39,924 bases of DNA from Bauldia sp. Its GTDB lineage: Bacteria; Pseudomonadota; Alphaproteobacteria; Rhizobiales; Kaistiaceae. Shown here piece by piece: positions 36,258-39,924 of the stretch. Both the position numbers and the translations under genes were made by a program. The notes under the pieces were generated by a model. That model worked only from the letters and a program-made list of their open reading frames with translations. It had not been told where the DNA came from and did not search any database. The stretch spans positions 570-40,493 of the forward strand of contig JAGRKZ010000063.1 in NCBI GenBank assembly GCA_020442065.1, in the 5' to 3' direction. The stretch's first letter is position 1. Each line of letters begins with the position of its first letter.

Positions 36258-36289
36258 GGGCCGGCCGTCGAGGCCGGCCCTTATTTTTG
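36258..36289 (+). terminator. Rho-independent terminator after the response regulator
   Basis: A 9-bp perfect GC stem GGGCCGGCC/GGCCGGCCC around a 5-nt loop, followed by TTATTTTTG. It starts 24 bp past the stop codon and isolates the regulator from the promoter of the following synthase gene. Confidence 0.9.
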
Positions 36290-36311
36290 TCGCGGGCAGC
36301 CACCCCCTCAG

Positions 36312-36358
36312 GAAACAGTCGAAACAATCGCCTGTTCCCCCGGACATTCGCCTGAAAC
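36312..36358 (+). promoter_or_regulatory. GAAAC four-half-site element, copy D (before the PfaA-like synthase)
   Basis: Half-sites GAAAC at 36312, GAAAC at 36321, GACAT at 36343 and GAAAC at 36354, offsets 0/9/31/42. Conserved A at 36370. It lies between the 36258-36289 terminator and the synthase ATG at 36422. Confidence 0.8.
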
Positions 36359-36421
36359 GCCCTGACCCGAACCTCTCCCCATGCCCGCTGGGTGATCCGA
36401 TTGGCGAATGGGGGAACGGCA

Positions 36422-39400
36422 ATGAACGCGATTTGGCAGGAACCGAAGGCAGAGGCGCCGAAAGTGGCCATCGTCGGCATGGCGGCGATGTTTCCGGGGG
36501 AGACGGGGACCACCGGCTTCTGGCGGACCATCGCCCGCGGCGAGGACGCGATCGGCGACGTGCCGCCCCACTACTGGCGCATCGACGACTACTACGATCC
36601 GGACCCCGCCGCGCCCGACAGGACCTACTGCAAGCGTGGCGGATTCCTCGGAACCGTCGCGTTCGACACGCTCCGTTTCGGCGTGCCGCCGTCGGCCATG
36701 CAGGCCACCGATACCGCCCAGCTGCTCGCGCTGATGACCGCTGCCGAGGTGCTTGACGGCGTCGGTCAGAGCCAGGCCACTCCCGTCGACAGGTCGCGGA
36801 CCAGCGTGGTTCTCGGCGTCGCGTCGGCGACCGAGCTCTGCGTCCACATGGGGAGCCGCCTGCAGCGGCCGGTGTGGGCCAATGCGCTCCGCGAGGCGGG
36901 CCTGGCGGAGGATCAGGTCACCGCCCTCTGCGACCGCATCTCCGACCACTTCGTGCCCTGGCAGGAAGCGACCTTCCCGGGCCTGCTCGGCAACGTCGTC
37001 GCTGGCCGCATTGCCAATCGCCTCGATCTCGGCGGCGCCAACTTCGTCACCGACGCCGCCTGCGCCAGCTCGATGTCGGCGCTGCAGGTCGGCCTCTCCC
37101 AGCTCTATCTCGGCGACTCCGATCTCGTCATCGCCGGCGGCGTCGATGCGCTCAACGACATCCTGATGTTCATGTGCTTCTCGAAGACTCCGGCGTTCTC
37201 CCGGAGCGGGGATTGCCGGCCTTTCTCCGACCAGGCCGACGGCACCATCCTCGGCGAAGGCGCGGCCATGTTCGCCCTCCGCCGGCTCGAGGACGCCGAA
37301 CGCGACGGCAACGCGATCTACGCCGTCATCCGCGGTCTCGGCGCGGCATCGGACGGCAAGGCGACAAGCGTCTACGCGCCCCGTCCCGAGGGGCAGGCGC
37401 TCGCCATCGAGCGCGCCTATGCCGCGGCGGGGATCGATCCCGGCACGGTTGGCATGATCGAGGCGCACGGCACCGGCACCAAGGCCGGCGATGCCGCGGA
37501 GTTCGCCGGCTTGTCCCGTGTCTTCGGTGCCGCGCGGCCGGGCCACTCCCAGTGGTGCGCACTGGGTTCGGTCAAGTCCCAGATCGGCCATACCAAGGCT
37601 GCCGCCGGCAGCGCCGGCCTGTTCAAGGCGGCGATGGCGCTTCACCACAAGGTCCTTCCGCCGACCCTCAAGGTCGAGCGACCGAACCCCAAGCTCGATA
37701 TCGAGGAGAGCGCCTTCTACCTCAACACCGAGCTCCGGCCCTGGATCAGCGGCGGCAGGTCGCCGCGGCGTGCGGCGGTGAGTTCGTTCGGCTTCGGCGG
37801 TTCCAACTTCCACGTCGTGCTCGAGGAGTATGCGGGCACCGCCAAGCGGGCGCCGAAGCGGCGTCATCACGACAGCGAACTGGTGCTGGTCTCGGCGCCG
37901 GACCGCACGGCCATGGACGCGGCCCTGGCACGGATCGCCGAACGCGCAGAGCAGGTCGACATTTCGCGCGTCGCGACCGAGTCCCACGCTACCTTCGATC
38001 CGTCCCATGCCTGCCGCGCGTCGTTCCCGGTCGCTTCGGCCGCCAGGTTGCGGGAGATGGTCGTCGAGGCGCGCACGGCAGCGGCCGGTACCGGCGCGTC
38101 CGCCGCCCTCGCCAACGGCGGTCGGATCGAGTTCACCCCTGCTGCTCCGGGCCGTGTCGCCCTGCTCTTCCCCGGACAGGGCAGCCAGTATGTCGGCATG
38201 GGGGGGCCGCTCGCAGCCGCCTTCGACGTCGCGCGGGGTATCTGGGACTCAGCCGCCGACCGGGTCAAAGTCGACGGCGTGGCGCTTCATGATGTCGTCT
38301 TCCCGCTACCGGTTTTCGCACCCGAAGCGCGAGCCGCACAGGAAGCGCGACTCACCCGCATGACGTTCGCCCAGCCGGCGATCGCTGCGGTCGAGGCGGC
38401 GGCGCTCGCGGTCCTCGCTCGTCTTGGCATCACCGGGGACTGCTATGCCGGGCACTCCTTCGGCGAAGTGATGGCGCTCCATGCCGGCGGCGCCTATGGC
38501 GCAGACACCGCCCTCGGCGTCGCCGCCGAGCGCGGCCGGCTGATGGCGGCGGCGGCGGCCAGCAGCGAGGGCGCGATGATCGCCGTCGGACTCGGCCGCG
38601 ACCAGCTCGCGCGGCTCGTCGCCGAGCTCGGTCTCGATGTCGTCGTCGCCAATGACAACAGCCCCGATCAGGTCGTCTTGAGCGGCGGCAAGGCCGCCGT
38701 CGCAGCGGCGACAGCGGCGCTGAAATCGCGCGGACTCAATGTCGTCGAGCTTCCGGTCGCCACCGGATTCCACTCGCCGATCGTCGCGGCCTCCTGTGCC
38801 CCGTTTGAGGCGTTTCTTGCCGACCAGAAGCTCGGCGCTCCGATCCGTCCGGTCTACGCCAACGCCACGGCGGCTCCGTATACGGCAGCCGCGGGGGGAA
38901 CGGGCGCAACGCTCTCAGCCCAGCTCGGCCAGCCGGTCCGATTCCGTGAGACGATCGAGCGGATGTATGCCGACGGCGTCCGCACCTTCGTCGAGGTTGG
39001 CCCCGGGTCGGTGCTCACCAATCTCGTCCGCCAGTGCCTCGGCGACCGGCCCCACCGGGCGGTTTCCCTCGATCGCAAGGGTGCGAAGGTGTTGCTGCCG
39101 TTCTGGCAAGGCCTCGGCGAGATGGCCGTGGCGGGCGTGCCGATGAACCTCGCCGCGCTATGGGAGGAGGCGCCGGCCGAGCCCGAAGTGAAACGGCCGT
39201 CCGGTGCCCACGTCTTCGCCATCAGCGGCGTCAATGTCGGCAAGCCCTATCCCGCACGCGCCGTCGAGCCGGCCGCGGTGGCCGCCGCCCCTGTTCCCGT
39301 GCCGCCGGTCGAGGCCGCGCCCACCCAAGTGCCGCCGTCCATGCCCGAGCCGGCGATCACCGAGCCCAAGCCCGCCACCGATGGGCTCGCCGCATTCCAG

Positions 39401-39924
39401 GCACGCCTTGACGCCCGGCAGGCAAGCCTGGAGGCGAGCCTTCTCGAAGCCCACCGCGCCTATCTCGACGCCTCGCGCGCCGCCTTCGTCGCGGCCCAGG
39501 GCGGAGAAGCGACCGAGATCGTCGTACCGTCCCGGTCGGCGACGGTGCCGGACCCTGCGCCGGTCGAGCCGGTTCTCACGACGGTCGCGCCCACAGCAGC
39601 ACCGGTGGCCGCGGCAACGGCGGCGGTTGCAACCGCGCCCGACGTCGCCATGCTCGCCCTCGTCGCCTCGGTGGTCGCCGAGAAGACCGGCTACCCCGCC
39701 GAGGTGCTCGGCGCCGACATGGACCTTGAGGCCGAGCTCGGCATCGACTCGATCAAGCAGGTCGAGATCCTCTCCGCGCTCCGCGAGAAGATGCCGGACC
39801 TGCCCGAGCTGGAGCCTTCGGCCCTCGCCCGTTATCGCACCATCGCCATGATCGCCGGCATGCTCGGCGGTACGCCGGCCGCGGTGAAGGCCGTCGACGT
39901 CCCGCCGCCGCCCCCGCCCGCCGC
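36422..39924 (+). CDS. PfaA-like PUFA/polyketide synthase, 5' part (KS-AT-ACP...), cut by window edge
   Basis: The first 1167 codons of a type I iterative synthase. A ketosynthase spans about 13-470 with Cys214 in TDAACASS, His349 in EAHGTGT and His390 in GHTKAAAG, so the KS should be active. A malonyl/acyl-transferase spans about 575-900 with GQGSQYVGMG and the nucleophile Ser679 in GHSFGEV. A post-AT segment (VFAISGVNVGKPYP) and a long Pro/Ala linker with a helical stretch follow. The first acyl-carrier domain has the phosphopantetheine Ser1110 in ELGIDSIKQVEIL, the form typical of Pfa-type ACPs; more domains lie beyond the edge. GGGGGA precedes the ATG. With pfaD 1 kb upstream, this is a Pfa-like secondary-lipid/PUFA synthase; whether it makes EPA/DHA or another product cannot be told here. 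Confidence 0.92.
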   Translation, partial: MNAIWQEPKAEAPKVAIVGMAAMFPGETGTTGFWRTIARGEDAIGDVPPHYWRIDDYYDPDPAAPDRTYCKRGGFLGTVAFDTLRFGVPPSAMQATDTAQLLALMTAAEVLDGVGQSQATPVDRSRTSVVLGVASATELCVHMGSRLQRPVWANALREAGLAEDQVTALCDRISDHFVPWQEATFPGLLGNVVAGRIANRLDLGGANFVTDAACASSMSALQVGLSQLYLGDSDLVIAGGVDALNDILMFMCFSKTPAFSRSGDCRPFSDQADGTILGEGAAMFALRRLEDAERDGNAIYAVIRGLGAASDGKATSVYAPRPEGQALAIERAYAAAGIDPGTVGMIEAHGTGTKAGDAAEFAGLSRVFGAARPGHSQWCALGSVKSQIGHTKAAAGSAGLFKAAMALHHKVLPPTLKVERPNPKLDIEESAFYLNTELRPWISGGRSPRRAAVSSFGFGGSNFHVVLEEYAGTAKRAPKRRHHDSELVLVSAPDRTAMDAALARIAERAEQVDISRVATESHATFDPSHACRASFPVASAARLREMVVEARTAAAGTGASAALANGGRIEFTPAAPGRVALLFPGQGSQYVGMGGPLAAAFDVARGIWDSAADRVKVDGVALHDVVFPLPVFAPEARAAQEARLTRMTFAQPAIAAVEAAALAVLARLGITGDCYAGHSFGEVMALHAGGAYGADTALGVAAERGRLMAAAAASSEGAMIAVGLGRDQLARLVAELGLDVVVANDNSPDQVVLSGGKAAVAAATAALKSRGLNVVELPVATGFHSPIVAASCAPFEAFLADQKLGAPIRPVYANATAAPYTAAAGGTGATLSAQLGQPVRFRETIERMYADGVRTFVEVGPGSVLTNLVRQCLGDRPHRAVSLDRKGAKVLLPFWQGLGEMAVAGVPMNLAALWEEAPAEPEVKRPSGAHVFAISGVNVGKPYPARAVEPAAVAAAPVPVPPVEAAPTQVPPSMPEPAITEPKPATDGLAAFQARLDARQASLEASLLEAHRAYLDASRAAFVAAQGGEATEIVVPSRSATVPDPAPVEPVLTTVAPTAAPVAAATAAVATAPDVAMLALVASVVAEKTGYPAEVLGADMDLEAELGIDSIKQVEILSALREKMPDLPELEPSALARYRTIAMIAGMLGGTPAAVKAVDVPPPPPPA

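Overview
The window is about 68% GC chromosomal DNA from an alphaproteobacterium, most likely of the Hyphomicrobiales/Rhizobiales. This is judged from the thioredoxin CnoX - Lon-N domain - Trm112 operon, glnK-amt synteny, a UbiH-type hydroxylase beside tesB, and a VCBS/TIGR03032 pair. No species can be named from the sequence alone.

Layout. Bases 1-8320 are housekeeping: amtB (cut by the window edge), a second amt and glnK, each behind its own sigma-54-like -24/-12 element; tesB; a UbiH-like monooxygenase; a DUF4287 protein; Trm112, Lon-N and CnoX in one operon; a ProX/YbaK-type deacylase; and tRNA-Gly(GCC). Bases 8320-11500 look like an acquired and decaying patch next to that tRNA. It has lower GC, a frameshifted C-terminal scrap of one amidohydrolase, an intact secreted amidohydrolase, and about 700 bp with no recognisable gene. 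From 11500 to the right edge lies a compact accessory cluster. It encodes two RTX/VCBS calcium-binding surface proteins (2535 and 686 aa), a TIGR03032 protein, an orphan polyamine-type binding protein with a hybrid histidine kinase, a lone receiver protein, and a second hybrid kinase translationally coupled to a molybdopterin-fold periplasmic protein. It continues with a PaaK-like adenylating enzyme, an MFS exporter, a PfaD-type enoyl reductase, an OmpR-family response regulator, and the start of a PfaA-like KS-AT-ACP megasynthase that runs off the window.

Main discovery. Eight promoter regions in the accessory cluster carry the same composite element: four GAAAC-like half-sites at fixed offsets 0, 9, 31 and 42, with an A at offset 58 in all eight. 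Copies sit ahead of both giant surface proteins, the lone receiver, the molybdopterin-fold/kinase operon, the PaaK-like ligase, a small ORF, pfaD and the pfaA-like gene, on both strands. I know of no described motif with this architecture. It ties calcium-binding adhesins, a PUFA-synthase-like lipid/polyketide pathway and a multi-kinase phosphorelay into one apparent regulon. The OmpR-family regulator encoded inside the cluster is the most natural candidate to bind it. That assignment is inference; the motif and its spacing are read directly from the sequence.
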